Of a DNA stretch of 64,000 bases, positions 42,231 to 54,500 are shown piece after piece (the stretch's first letter is position 1; each line of letters begins with the position of its first letter). The translations under genes and the position numbers were made by a program. The notes under the pieces were generated by a model, which had not been told where the DNA came from, ran no database searches, and worked only from the letters and a program-made list of their open reading frames with translations. The DNA is from Onchocerca volvulus (lineage: Eukaryota > Nematoda > Chromadorea > Rhabditida > Onchocercidae). Location of the stretch: the NCBI GenBank assembly GCA_000499405.2, contig HG738137.1, forward strand, positions 26,279,832 to 26,343,831. The letters are read 5' to 3'.

Positions 42231-43732
42231 TAACTGATGAACAAACAAGGTCGATCAATCATGAGGCGACACGTTGGAGATCAAGAAAGGGAAAGGGACC
42301 TCCAAAGAATTTAAAAGGCTGGAATTTTGGAGCAGAAGCATTTTATTCTACAAGTTGGTTGAAGATTAAAGTAAATAACAAGGAATCGTCTGACTTCGAA
42401 TGCACTATTCTAGCTTCATGTCCGAAATCCTACAATTCATGAATAATTATCACTGTCTTTCATTTATTTAGAAGTATCAGCACCAATCAAGCATTGCCAC
42501 TATGAAATTGATCAGCAGTAGATTGGAACAAAATTGTTGTTAATGATTATTCGGCAAAAACGTTAATTTCAATCTTTCAGCTGATGTGCCATTAATTTCT
42601 TACGATGGAATGATGTACTAGCAATCCAATATTTCTATAGCTGACGTATCGGCACTATAATACTTTTTTTTGCGGTAAAATGAAAAAAGTGAATAATTTT
42701 AAAATTTTGTGCAAAACGTTTTCTTATTATTACTTCTATCGTATTTATCTAACTTCGTTATCAGAATCCGCAATTCGTATTTCTTAATTTTCGTTTTTTA
42801 AACATTCTAAAAATTTTTTTTCAGAAATTTTGAAATTTAAATTGATTATTTTTGTTAACTTTATTGTTAGAATCCGTTGATGATTTTAATAAATTGATTT
42901 TCTTATTAAGAAATTTTATGAAATTTTAAAGACTGAACCGAAATTAAGGATCGTTTCAGCAGACTTGCTTTTCAAGAATTGAAATAAGTGTTGTTACAAT
43001 TATCAATATAAGAGACAGAATTCAGAAAGCATTAACAGTTGTTGACAAGTAAGAGTGAAACGAAAAAATTGCTAAATTTTAAAAAATAAATTCATGCAAT
43101 TTGTTATAAAAGTATCGAAAATGATTGTAAAAGGCATCATTTGCGACAAAAAAACAAACAATGAATTAATTATTCGATGCTGAAAGAGAAGTTATTATTT
43201 CTCCTCATCAGTAAAAAAAAAAATTTGGTCGAAATTCGAATAATTTCAGTTAATTAGCAAGCAAAAATTATCACGTTGCCTTACCGACAGACAGAAATTA
43301 ACAAAAGGGATTACTGTACATTTATTGACAATTTCATCCTTCTCTTGAAGGGAAATTCAGTTTTTGAATCAATGATTAAGCACCAAACATACCATAATTA
43401 ATCTTATCACTTTTTTTTTCCGGATTTTATTTTTTCGTACCTGGAAAATGAAGAAATTTAAAATTATCAATGCAATTTCCCTAGCACTCAATATAATGAG
43501 GGTTTCGTAAAATTTCGTTTTAACTTTTCGTTTAAAGGATCATTTATTTTTCAACTAGCTGGATGGCCATACTTATTGTACTCATTTAATCGTATGCAAT
43601 GCTTTATTATAATATGAATTATCACATGAATATGCACCAATTCATTCTGTAAACCATCAAAATCATATTTGAAAAAATATCTTTCATCCTAACATTTCAT
43701 TCTGTAATTATATACATCATGGGAATGACAAA
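42231..43732. other. AT-rich intergenic DNA between the repeats and the chitinase
   Basis: No protein-like frame, no recognisable transposon terminus and no RNA gene seen. It lies 3' of the chitinase relic. Confidence 0.6.
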
Positions 43733-43925
43733 TCATTTGCATGTATCTGGCGCATTCCACAAATAATCGCAAACTTTGATTTCGTCATTAAAAAAGGTTC
43801 TCGGCGGACATCGGATTATGTATGGAATGTTATGTGCGCACTGAATGAACGAACGACAATCAGTGGGATGTTGGAACAAACCGTATGGTTCTGAACATTC
43901 CACTTCTGAAATAAATTTCAAAATG

Positions 43926-43957
<32 letters not shown>

Positions 43958-46766
43958 TATCAGAATTTCATTGCTTCCTACTTCTCACATTACGAAATCA
44001 GGAAATTTTAAGGAACGAAAAGGAATACAGCAGATTATAAATAACATGAGAGACATAGACGTGTTTGACATCCAAAAACTGTAAATTTAAATGATTTATT
44101 GTAAGTCATGTTAAATGTCTTGTTAAGTTTCAGCAAACGTTGAATTGGAAGGAATAATTTAGTTTTCAAAAAAAGTATTGATGAAGAACAGTGCAATAGG
44201 CTTCCTAAGTTTTGTCATTTACCTATAACTGTTGTTCTATTTAGGATGTGTAAGAAATTAATCGAAAAGTGAACTATGTTGAAATTAAGATAAGAGATTA
44301 TAAATGGCTTTTTTTAATTTGCAGATACAAACTAGGTTTTCGAGTTGGATCAACAGCATTCGTTGTCGTTTTAATTTCATCATTTTCTGATGTTACTGTC
44401 GTAGTTTCAGAGCTTTTTGTCGACACTGTTGACTAAAAATATTTGCTAAATATTATGTTTTAAATTGAGTGAAAATTAACTCAATTTTGAGGAATGTCAC
44501 GATAAATATGATGGATGATGTTTCATTTAACCAAGCAAATATCAGCATCAATTATTTCGGGACAAAAATTTTATCTCTTCTGCTATTTACAATACCGATT
44601 TTTTCTTTTAATGCTGTTGAACATCCGTTTTAATTCATGCATCCATCGATTTACGGATTTTTTTAATGAATTTTACAGCTCTTTTCATGACTTAATTCCA
44701 AACGTGTAGATTAAGAACAGATATTCTAACTATATCTAATGACCACATTTTCTCTGAAACATATCCTACCTCGCCTTCGAGTTCATAATTGATAACACTT
44801 AACAGTGGATATGGCCCTTTGCCACAACTTGTACCTTTGAAGTCATCGAAATCAAGAGTCCATATGAAGGCACCACCTTAACCTTTTTCTTTGAGCCATC
44901 TCATCTGGAAAATTTAGGACAATAACTGTTTTATTTGTTGTTTCAAATGCACAACATAATTTGAATTAGATAATGAAAGAAAAAAAAAGCAGTTATGAAA
45001 AAGAAACAGTTATGTGGACATTTCCTTTCCGTCAAATTTTATTTAAAAATCGCAAATTTTTTTTTGGAAAGATATTTTCCGCAACAACATTTCTCAAGTT
45101 GTTCCGTTTTGCTCCCGACGAATTATTCATAATTTTGCCAACAATGATGAAAATAATAGTAACATTTAAGTGATTGAACAATAAATGAAATAAAAATTAC
45201 TTTCATTCTGATAGTTTCCTCATTATCATAACCATACCACTGGTTTCCTTTTACCATATACGCTCCAACGCCTTGTTCATCAATCGTTTCCCTGCCACCT
45301 TCTTTTAGATATTTGCATATCTTTAAGTATTCCGTATTGACATATTTATTTCAGGTCGATCATCAATAGCAGAAATATTTAAAAAGAATTTATGACTTGG
45401 AATTAAACCTCCCAGTAAGCTGCAGTACCGCCAACGGGATTTGATGTTGTTGGTAATGATGGACCAATGCCCTCTGCTCCGATCGTTGATTCCGAAGAAT
45501 TCCTTAACGTCCATCCGCGGCCATAGGTTGGAATTCCAATAATAATTTTCTGCTTCGGCATACCACTACTGACCAAATAATTTGCTACGTATTCCTGAAA
45601 ATTTCGAGAATTCGTTTGCATGCCAATCGGCAAAAAATCAGAAATTCTAATGGACTGGAAAAGCTAACGGTATTGAAAATATCAGTTTCGGAAGTTTCGC
45701 CCTTTGTTGGATGCAACTTTGCATGTAAGTCGACGTTCATCTCCCAACTACCGTGGAAATCATATGACATCAGGAACAAAAGGTCCAAATTCCTGCAAAT
45801 TTAATGTTGCGAAAATATTTGGAATATTTATTTTTATAGCATTAAAATTTGATAAATTAGAATATAAAACCTTGAAATTTAACAGTTCATTATATCCCCA
45901 AATAAATGAAAATCTATGGTCAAAGTTTGGCAAACAGAAGATGAAATATTTACTCTGCTAACGATTGAATATTATAGCTTTGAACAATGGTATATATCCT
46001 GGCTGTTACAGCAGCGGTGAGAATTAATTGTTCATTGCCGGATTTTTTAGCTTCTTCCATAAATGCTTTTTTCATTTCCTGAAAAGTTCAACTTTTTTTC
46101 TGTTGGAATAAAAATTAGTGAAAGGTTTTTTTTTCTCAAACAAAGTCTGAAATATTTCAGTTTTGCTTTGCAATTAAATAAAATTGTTAGAATTCGTTTA
46201 TGATATTTTTCAATATAACGATTGAAAATGAAAACTATATGAAGTACTTGGAGTTCTCCTTTTTTCGACGCAAATTTGAATTTGGTAATGTATGACTGAT
46301 TCTTAAAATGTTGCCCATATATTTCGGCAATTTTGAATCTTGCAAATAAATGCAATAATACTTACCTTAACAAGTTCGCCGTGTTCCAGGGCTACGCCGA
46401 TTGGATATTTCCAGTCTAGATCAAATCCATCAAATTTGTTTTTGCCGAGAAATGCTATAGCTGATTCAATGAAATGTTTGCGTTTTTCCGCTGATTTTGC
46501 TATTGCCTTGAAATATTTTGTATCTTCAAATTTACATAACTGAAATACATGCTAGCAATCTGTTTTTGAGACCCATCATCAAAATGTCGTAGCGAGTGTC
46601 ACTCCTTTCAAACAAATAGAAACGAACAGTAAAAGTTGATGATCCAAAATTGTAGCCACCGTAGGAAAGAAGAATTTTCAATTCTGGGTCATTCTCTTTC
46701 AATTTTGTTACACGTGAGTACATTCCTTTCGACCAGTTAGTGTCTTCATCGTTCCATTCAAAAGGT
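43733..46766 (-). pseudogene. GH18 chitinase with C-terminal chitin-binding domain, decayed
   Basis: Filarial-type endochitinase: a GH18 barrel, a Ser/Thr linker and a peritrophin-A (CBM14) domain; family members cleave chitin of sheaths and eggshells. Exons 5' to 3': 46766-46628 (ILLSYGGYNF), 46506-46366, 46078-45954, 45792-45669 (LMSYDFHGSW), 45594-45409 (KIIIGIPTYGRGW), 45320-45201, 44904-44770 ([10 protein letters not shown]), 44432-44333 (linker), 43905-43733 (six-Cys CBM14, TGA stop). All junctions keep phase. Damage: the catalytic motif DGFDLDWEYP reads DGFDLDWKYP, so the essential acid Glu is Lys. A TAA at 44878-44880 replaces the Tyr usual in KGYGG. The signal peptide and first roughly 65 residues are not found upstream. 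Acceptors at 46507 and 45321 read AAG, not CAG. A dead chitinase-like protein that later took a stop is the simplest reading. Confidence 0.92.
43923..43955. repeat. Poly-A tract beside the chitin-binding exon
   Basis: About 30 consecutive A residues on the plus strand, i.e. a poly-T run 5' of the acceptor of the last chitinase exon. Confidence 0.85.
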
Positions 46767-48313
46767 CTGAGAAAGTTATTCAAATAGAAAATGCAAATAG
46801 AAAAAAAAATTCTGATGCTGTTTGATTTATATTGGCTTTAATTAATTGTAACGAACGCAACTTATCCTTTTCATCTTATTTCATACTTCTCAACTACTTT
46901 ATTTCTATATTTCATGAAAGTTTACTCGAAACCAGAAGAGAATTAATGAGCAAAAGTCAATAAATACAATGTAACATCTTCTTCTTAAAAAAAAATTAAA
47001 GAGTTTTTTTTTTTGTCATTGCAGTAGGTGACAATCAGTATTATCATCATCTAATAAATTAATAACAAAGCGAACTACTATGATAATTAATTACATCAAT
47101 GTTAACTCCATTTTTCTTTTTATTTTCTCCTTTCTCAAAAATGAGGATATAATGTTGATGCTAACAAATTTGCACAGAAATAGCTTCAATCTTTTGATTA
47201 TTTGATCAATAAATCGGAGATTTTTATTATTCAACTAAAAAACTAATTGTGTATTTTATCCATTTTTGTATTTTCATTTTTTTTATTTAGCAATAAAAAA
47301 GTCAGGCAATTTTCTTCATTTTCTTTTTTCTTTTATTAGAAAAGGATTTACTCAATCAATCGACCAATCGAATCGACATTCAAGAATTCACCAAAATACC
47401 AGAAAAATTATTCGTTTAACAGCCAGTTGACATCATGATATCAACATTTTTTATCACTCAATCATTTCATTTTCTCCTTGGTGATTCATCAGGAGAATTA
47501 AGGAATTAGATTTGTATGCCGCATTTCGAGAGTTTTGCATAACTTTCAGCCGAATTTAAAACTACAATGCTTTTTCAAAAAAAATCTCACGTTATAATCA
47601 CTGAAATTAATGAATTAATAGGTTAGTTAAAAAAATTTTTTTTAGATTTTGAACGGCAATAATTTTATATCATTTTAAATTCATTTCTGAATGGCAAAAA
47701 TGAATGTTCTTATCTTTATTTTAAACATATTAAGTCTTAATTGGAAAATTAAACAGATTCACATATCACATTAATAATGACATTTTCTTGCTTTCATGGA
47801 TGCTTATTCTCCATGTTATAATATTCAGATCAAATTGTTGGGATTTTTCCGAAAGAACTAATTATTATTATCAATATAGTAACAATAAAAATTTTTTGAA
47901 GTAACAATAAAAACTTTTTGAAAAAAACAAATAAATAAATGCAGCATGAAATGAACTACAAAATAATTTAAATTAACAAATAAATGATAAAATCGATTAA
48001 GTAAAAAAATGAAGAAAAAAATTTCAAGATAAGACATTTCAAAATTAACTGGATGAAAAAAACTGAACGGTACAGGATGAAATTGTGAACACCATTTAGT
48101 GTCAATAATTTTTTATTCAATTTGAAATTAAACCAGTTTTTTTTCTTTTTTTTCTTCGTTCGACAATATGGAAACGCTAATGACCAATTTTGTCAACTCG
48201 TTTTTTCTTCCTTCTCCCTCTCATTTCTAACGTCAGCACGTTGTATACGTTGGCATCCTCCCACCTGATCATAATTGTATTTATTTATTTTTTCACAATT
48301 ATTTTCTATATAA
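46767..48313. other. Region where the chitinase 5' exons are expected
   Basis: About 1.5 kb of AT-rich DNA between the first recognisable chitinase exon and the 3' end of Helitron B. I looked on the minus strand for a signal peptide and for the family's N-terminal barrel strand (CYYTNW-type) and saw neither. A 22-bp near-repeat (GTAACAATAAAAA...TTTTTTGAA) occurs near 47878-47921. Confidence 0.55.
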
Positions 48314-48479
48314 CTAGCTGGACCGGCCACACTCCGCGTGTTTGATTGGATCGGAGACTGATTCTTGCTACTGTGATTAAGCAAGGCCAGCAATAAGTGT
48401 GAAGAGGTTTTTTTGTCTTGTGTACTAGAGATGAATTCTGTTGAGAAAAGTTTTATTGATTGATGAAGAATGATTCTTC

Positions 48480-49260
48480 GTAATAAATACTTACCAGAGA
48501 ATATCCAGACAAACTGATGACTGGGTTATCCTTTCCTTTGTCGCTGATAGAGAAGATTACTGTTCAACTGAATTGTCGGATTGTTGAATTTATATTGTCC
48601 ATCTGGCAGCAGAAAGAGGTAGCCGGCTTTGTGATAAATTTTTCCATTCACATTGAAAGTTGCATGAATTGTATTGTTACAATTTCTGCATCAAACGACT
48701 TTATTTGGAAGCAGGAATTGTATTTCCTGATGATAGGTAGGAAATGCTTTGAATCGGCAGTATATCTGGCAAACAAAGTTTTCAATAGCTCTGGCAATTC
48801 TTCAGGTTGAGTCATTTAATTTTTCCGGCGGCGCAAAACATTCCTTTCGTTTCTCCATTAAATTTCAGAATCTTGCAATAAGGACACACCTCAGTTATAA
48901 TACCGATGAAAACATTTTCGGCTCAAACTATAATCATCAGTTAGGTTGTACCGGAAAGCAAAACGATTGTAATTCAGTAATCGCTGAACATGGAGCCGTG
49001 TTTGACGCTGATCTCTTGTTTTTTATATATTTCTTTCAGCCACTCTCAGTCTGTTGCGTTCATTTCGTTCAGAACAAAGCAGGTCTCAAGCTGCAGAACA
49101 TAATCGACTTGCTCGTAATCTTGCATCCGCAAGTTTGGCTACACGTTTTGCTCGCATTTGAACCATTCTTTGTCTTGTTCGCTCATCTGTTGATGCCCAT
49201 TCTTCCCTAATTTGATTTGCAATCAATCGTCGCATTCCTTCCGCTGCGCGAGTACGATGA
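48480..49260 (-). pseudogene. Helitron transposase N-terminal remnant
   Basis: Read on the minus strand: an Arg-rich stretch (about 49255-49040; RTRAAEGMRRL, REEWASTDERTRQRM), then a cysteine pair CPYCK with KFNGETKGMFCA downstream (about 48890-48820), then a segment like NGKIYHKAG (about 48650-48620). This order is usual ahead of the Rep domain in Helitron proteins. Several in-frame stops and frame changes interrupt it, and it breaks off before Rep. A 153-codon plus-strand frame over the same bases is only its shadow. Confidence 0.85.
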
Positions 49261-49339
49261 CCTAAATTTGATCTTCTGCGTGAATTATTTGGATGAACTA
49301 AAGTAGAGAGATTGCACGTGCCTATTCGAAGGGAAGGTA

Positions 49340-49870
49340 ATATCGAAATTTGAAAGTAATCGATGAAAAGTTTGCGAAATTACGTGGCAAGTAACAGTCT
49401 ACGTGTGGTCAACAAATTCAGTCCGCTCACCTACTTCACAAATCAAGAAATAAACGAAAAGCTTAGAACGGATATTATATACAAAATTTAAAATTGGTTA
49501 CGCGCCTATTCGAATGCAACTTGTGTGAAAATAAATTTCGAATGTTTGTATCAATCGGTGTCCGCTCACTTAATTTTACCTGTCACGGGTGTGACAGGTA
49601 AAAAAAGTAGATGTATCTAAATAAAAAAAAAAAAAGAAACATCTATTTAAATGCAAAGTATATCGAAATTTGAAAACAAATAGTGAAGAGGTTGCAGAGT
49701 TACCGAATAACAGCAACGATGACACGATTTCACTTAATTTTATATGTCATAAGTGTGACAGGTAGAAAAAAAAAAAGTAGAATTGTATAGATAAAAACGC
49801 ATCCCAATTTCAATGCAACGTTCTGTCAAAATTTGCAAGCAAACGGTAAGGAGATTGGAAAGTTTTCATT
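49340..49870 (-). repeat. 5' tandem palindromic units of Helitron B
   Basis: Diverged units inverse to those of Helitron A. Palindromes at 49578-49599 (ACCTGTCAC...GTGACAGGT, nearly perfect) and 49742-49763 (one arm degenerate). Flanking TCACTTAATTTTA, GTAGATGTATCTA-like and GAAGAGGTTGCAGA segments match the complement of the Helitron A units. Confidence 0.83.
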
Positions 49871-51037
49871 ACACTATTTTGTAATATTGTGTATGATCAT
49901 TTTATTTATTATAATGACTAATTCAGTATATTGATATGTTTCGCTTCACTTTGTCTTTTCCAATCACTTATTTATATTATAATTTGGAATTTTTTTTCTA
50001 TTTATATTACGTATCTTTTTGTTTCTTATCTTGAATTCACTTCTCATCTTGATTTTACTTATGTTATCGAAATTACATTTCGAATATTATGGTTGCAAGT
50101 TTCAACTACTTATTATATGACATTTTACGCTAGTTTTGAAAATCTCATGTCATCCAAAATTGACCTTTCGCGTGATTTTTAACCAGATATGATTGCAAAA
50201 GAGTAAGTCAGTGGATCAAAGATTAGATTTCAGAGTGTTTTCTTTCATTATTTCATTCATTGCATTAGTTATTGGGGGAAAACACGGATTATTTGACTAA
50301 CAAATATCGTCTTCTTGGCTTGCATAAAGTTTCCAGAAACAAATTACCTTATGTCCGTTGCAATCATAACAACTTTTATATGGCATGAATAAATTGATAA
50401 TGAAATTTCAAATGCTAATTATCGGTTTTCAAATCCAAAAATACAATTGGAATTAATTAAATATTGCTGAGCGATTTATTCTAATTCGGTACCATTACGA
50501 AATGATAAAAGTGGGAAGTAACGATGATAGTGTGTGGTCAAGCCTGAAAAAGTTAGTTTACTAATATTATATGACAAGAAATATCAGCAAACAAGTTCGA
50601 TGAAATAAAATTACTTGAAAATTATTGATGAATTTCAGTTCGAACCGATATAAGGAAGAGTGATTTATTGCTGCCAATGATGTCTAACTACATGATCAAT
50701 AAACTAATTTTTATTTTAGCATTTGTGATAAACTCGAATTTTTCTGAAAGATTTTTTTTCCTGTAAATTCAGGAAACAAACATGTAAAAAAAAGAAATTA
50801 TTAGACAATGAAGTAATACAGATGAGTGCATTTGTTTATTAAAATCAATATGTAATAAAGGAAAATACTTTTTCGCATTCCAAATCACAGTTAAAAAAAT
50901 TAAAAATTTCCGTATTTCCTCTCAATAAATTTTAAATGAGTCAAAGTTAATCGAGATTTGTTCATAAATTGTTTCCGTCAGAGAATGGACCGATGCGATA
51001 TAATTGTATATTATTTAAATTTTTTCTGAAGAAAAAT
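49871..51037. other. Upstream region of the transporter gene
   Basis: AT-rich, no protein-like frame with support. Likely holds the promoter of the SLCO gene. An 83-codon frame at 49931-50182 is low complexity and ends without a family match. Confidence 0.5.
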
Positions 51038-51553
51038 ATGGAAAGGCAAATAAAAAATGATAAGTAAATGAATAAATAATAATTAAGTATTTAAGTTGAT
51101 GAGAATTTACTTAAGTTATGTATAATTATTGCATTCGTAACATTACTCAGTAGTTACAAATGTTTCAGAAAAGTGAATTTCATACATATATTTTTCGCTT
51201 TATTTGCGGTTATTCTATTAGTAGAATCGACTAGTCTCACATATATCATTTCTACGGTCCAAGCAATTGAACGACAATTTCAAATACCATCAAAGCTGTC
51301 CGGTTTTATAGTTAGCGCCAGTAAGTACTACAATTTTTCTTTTTAGAGCAGTGGTTAATATTCAATTAAATCGAGTTAATTAAATTGATAACCAAAAAAG
51401 ACCTAGAGTAATTTTGTAAATAGTTTATTGTTTGTCTAATATATGTGTCCAACTAACCTACATATTCTATTCTCAAAAAATCCATTAAATATATCTAACA
51501 TCCTTCCAATTTCTTCAATGCAACTTTTGCCATTGTATCTCGTGGATTTTTAT

Positions 51554-51598
<45 letters not shown>

Positions 51599-54500
51599 AA
51601 AGAATTTCACCGTAAAAAAATTTATTCGAATGATATTTGGAAAAAAAAGAAGACAGCTAGGTACAAGAGGTAATAAATAGAAAAGATCAAGTTTAAGTTT
51701 ATCACAATTTATGCGATGAAATATACACATGAATAGCTTGCTTTTATTGATATATTGCTATATATTGCTCATAACATATAAGCAACAAGAAGAAAAAAGC
51801 GATTTATTCCTTAAAAATTGTCGTTTTCTTATAAAAAATATTAAAAATATGAAAAAATATTAAAAACAGATGGAGATTAATGAAAGAAAAACGATTGAGA
51901 AGTAAACGATTTATAAAAGGATATATGAAATAATAAAAAACTAAAATTTTCAACTGATATAAATGTATTTAATTTCGAAAAACAATTTTTTATTTTCGTT
52001 AAATTTGTTACAAATAAATAAGCTTAGTTTAGCCAATGCTTATACAATTGAATTAACTTGATTAAAATATAAAATCTTTGTTAGTATAATAATTCCATAT
52101 TTTAAATAACGGCATATTTATGTTAATGCAATTTAATTTTATGCGCATAAACGTAATATGTATTTATGTCTTTTTATAATTAGTACTATGCATTTCTTTT
52201 TTCTTTTTTTTTTTGCATTAATTGGGACTTCTATGACTTGCTTCACAATGAAAATTTTGAAGTTTATTTGGATGAAATAATTTATAGCTATTTTACTGCA
52301 ATTAATATTTTTAATTGCCAATAATACTAGGCCATTTCTTGTTACAGGTGATTTTGTATACATTCCTACGATTCTTTTTGTGTCATATTTTGGTTCTAAA
52401 GGTAATCGAGTTAAATGGATTGGTTTTGGTACTTCGATAACGGCAATTTCACATTTGCTCATTTTTTCGTCCAATTTTTTATTTCCAGTTGAACAACAAA
52501 TACTCAACTACACTACGTTTCAAGCATGTATTTTGTTCAGTCCAATTCTATTCTTCGACTAAACAAATACATTAAAGAAAAAAGTTGCAATTATGTGCCA
52601 AAATTTGTTGAAAATAGAATTCTTGACTAATTTCAGGAACGTCTGCTTCCACCTAACGAACTCTTAACACCGAATGCTAAGTTCGAGCAATTTTTTGATT
52701 ATGAACCTATAAAAGATCGTATAAATGAAAGCGTAAAAGATGATTTCTTGAAAAAAATAATGCTACTGAACGATTTTTCACTTCGTGATGTGATTCCATC
52801 ATGGAAATCGGGATATTCAGAGAGAAGCAATGAAATGGTTATGGTCAATGATAATTACACATTAGATGAAGCCTTATTATCCAAGGTAAATCATATGGAT
52901 GTCACTAATGAGAAAGACAATTTTGTGATGAACACTAAGAAGCTATTCTATCAATAATGATCGAAGGATGATTATATTTGAAATTGATACGAATCAAAGA
53001 TTTGTCTTCCCTTCGAATCGATGATAAATGGGAATGTCTTCAAATGATGACAATGTGATGTGATGAAATTTCAGATCATTCAAAAGATGTATGTGGTAAT
53101 TGATGGTAACACAAGTAATAGTGAAATTAGGAAAGTGAAGAGTTTGCTACAAGAATATGTTGCCAAAAGGATTAATGAAACATCGGATGATTTGAATAAA
53201 ATACAAAATAGTGCTCGAGCACCATTTGCTTATTGTTCAAAGCTTATCAATGAAATGAGACAAATTATCAAGGTAAAAACTATTCCATAATTCTAATATT
53301 TTCCTCATACACTGAATGAGTCAAAATAGATCTAAGTTATTCGAGCAGTTGTTATCTAAGATAATAATGACAATATGTCAAATGCCAATAATATATTTTG
53401 ATTCACTGATAATTGATTTTCCAAAAAAATTTCTCAATTCCCATTGTCAAAATATTATATTCAGTCATATGTCCCTTTGGCTATGAATATTCGAGACAAT
53501 ATTTTGAGAATAGACTGCCAAAAAGTTTAGATGAAATTATTTATCGCCGGGAATTATTAGCTCTTCAGTTATTATCAATAAAATGATTTTTTTTCAGGAA
53601 GGTAAATGTGGAAAGAAATCTGTACATGTAAGGCCTATTTTTGTTCTACTTTTTGGCTTAATTTTGTTCGGTATTGGTCGTTGTATGCCGTGGTCACTTG
53701 GTGTACCGTTGATCGATGACATTTTCTCTAAAAAGAATCTTCCGATATCTGTTGGTAAATTATTGTTTGCCTTTCATATAATTTAACCAATAAATACTGA
53801 AATAAAAAGTAAAAAATGAATGATTCCAAACGATATTTTACACTGAGGAATCGAAGATATCTGTCACTGTAATATTTCGAAAGCAGTAAAATGATTTGAT
53901 TTTTTAATTTTTCATTTTGGAGAAAGAAAATAATAGTATTCTGAATAACATTTCTAAATATTGCATAATAACATGATATGTTAATAAATCAGATGTTTGT
54001 AAATTATCCGGAAAAATTAATGGAAATATTTTAGCTGGCATGAATTTTATTCGAATTCTGGGACCCGTATGCGGATTTCTGATCGGAAGTTTATGCAGTA
54101 AATATTACTATACTTTAAAACGTATGTAATGCTTATTATAAATTTATCTCGATTACTTTTAAGTTATAAGGAATTTGTAGTAAAAAAAGTTTAATATTTT
54201 AAGCATTGGATGATAATTTACATTGATAGAATAAGAAAAGCAACATCCTTTCCTTCTAAAAAAAATCTAATTCAGTTCAAAGGTTTAGATTAATAAATGT
54301 TAATGATTAATAAAATTTATCTATTTCCGAAAATATCAAAATTTGACAAATTATTGGATGAAATTTGAATTATATGCAAACACTTTTAGCTCCACCAGGT
54401 TTGACGGCAGAAGATCCAACTTGGATAGGTGCATGGTGGTTGGGTTTTTTGTTCATTGGTTTGTTGCTAATCGGACCATCAATAGCACTGTATTTTTTCC

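Larger units (their letters stand above)
48314..49870 (-). mobile_element. Helitron B, internally deleted, opposite orientation to A
   Basis: On the minus strand it ends GGCCGGTCCAGCTAG then T (CTAG at 48314-48317), matching the GGCCGAGCCAGCTAG end of Helitron A. Its 5' part (about 49340-49870) holds the same palindrome-bearing tandem units. Between them lies only the N-terminal part of the transposase; Rep and helicase are absent. The 5' end is approximate. It sits between the chitinase relic and the transporter gene. Confidence 0.87.

Noticed and set aside
43733..46766. Functional chitinase gene
   Set aside because: Catalytic Glu to Lys, an in-frame TAA, missing signal-peptide exon and degraded acceptors together argue against an active enzyme.
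48749..49210. 153-codon plus-strand frame
   Set aside because: Antisense shadow of the Helitron B transposase remnant, which reads sensibly on the minus strand.
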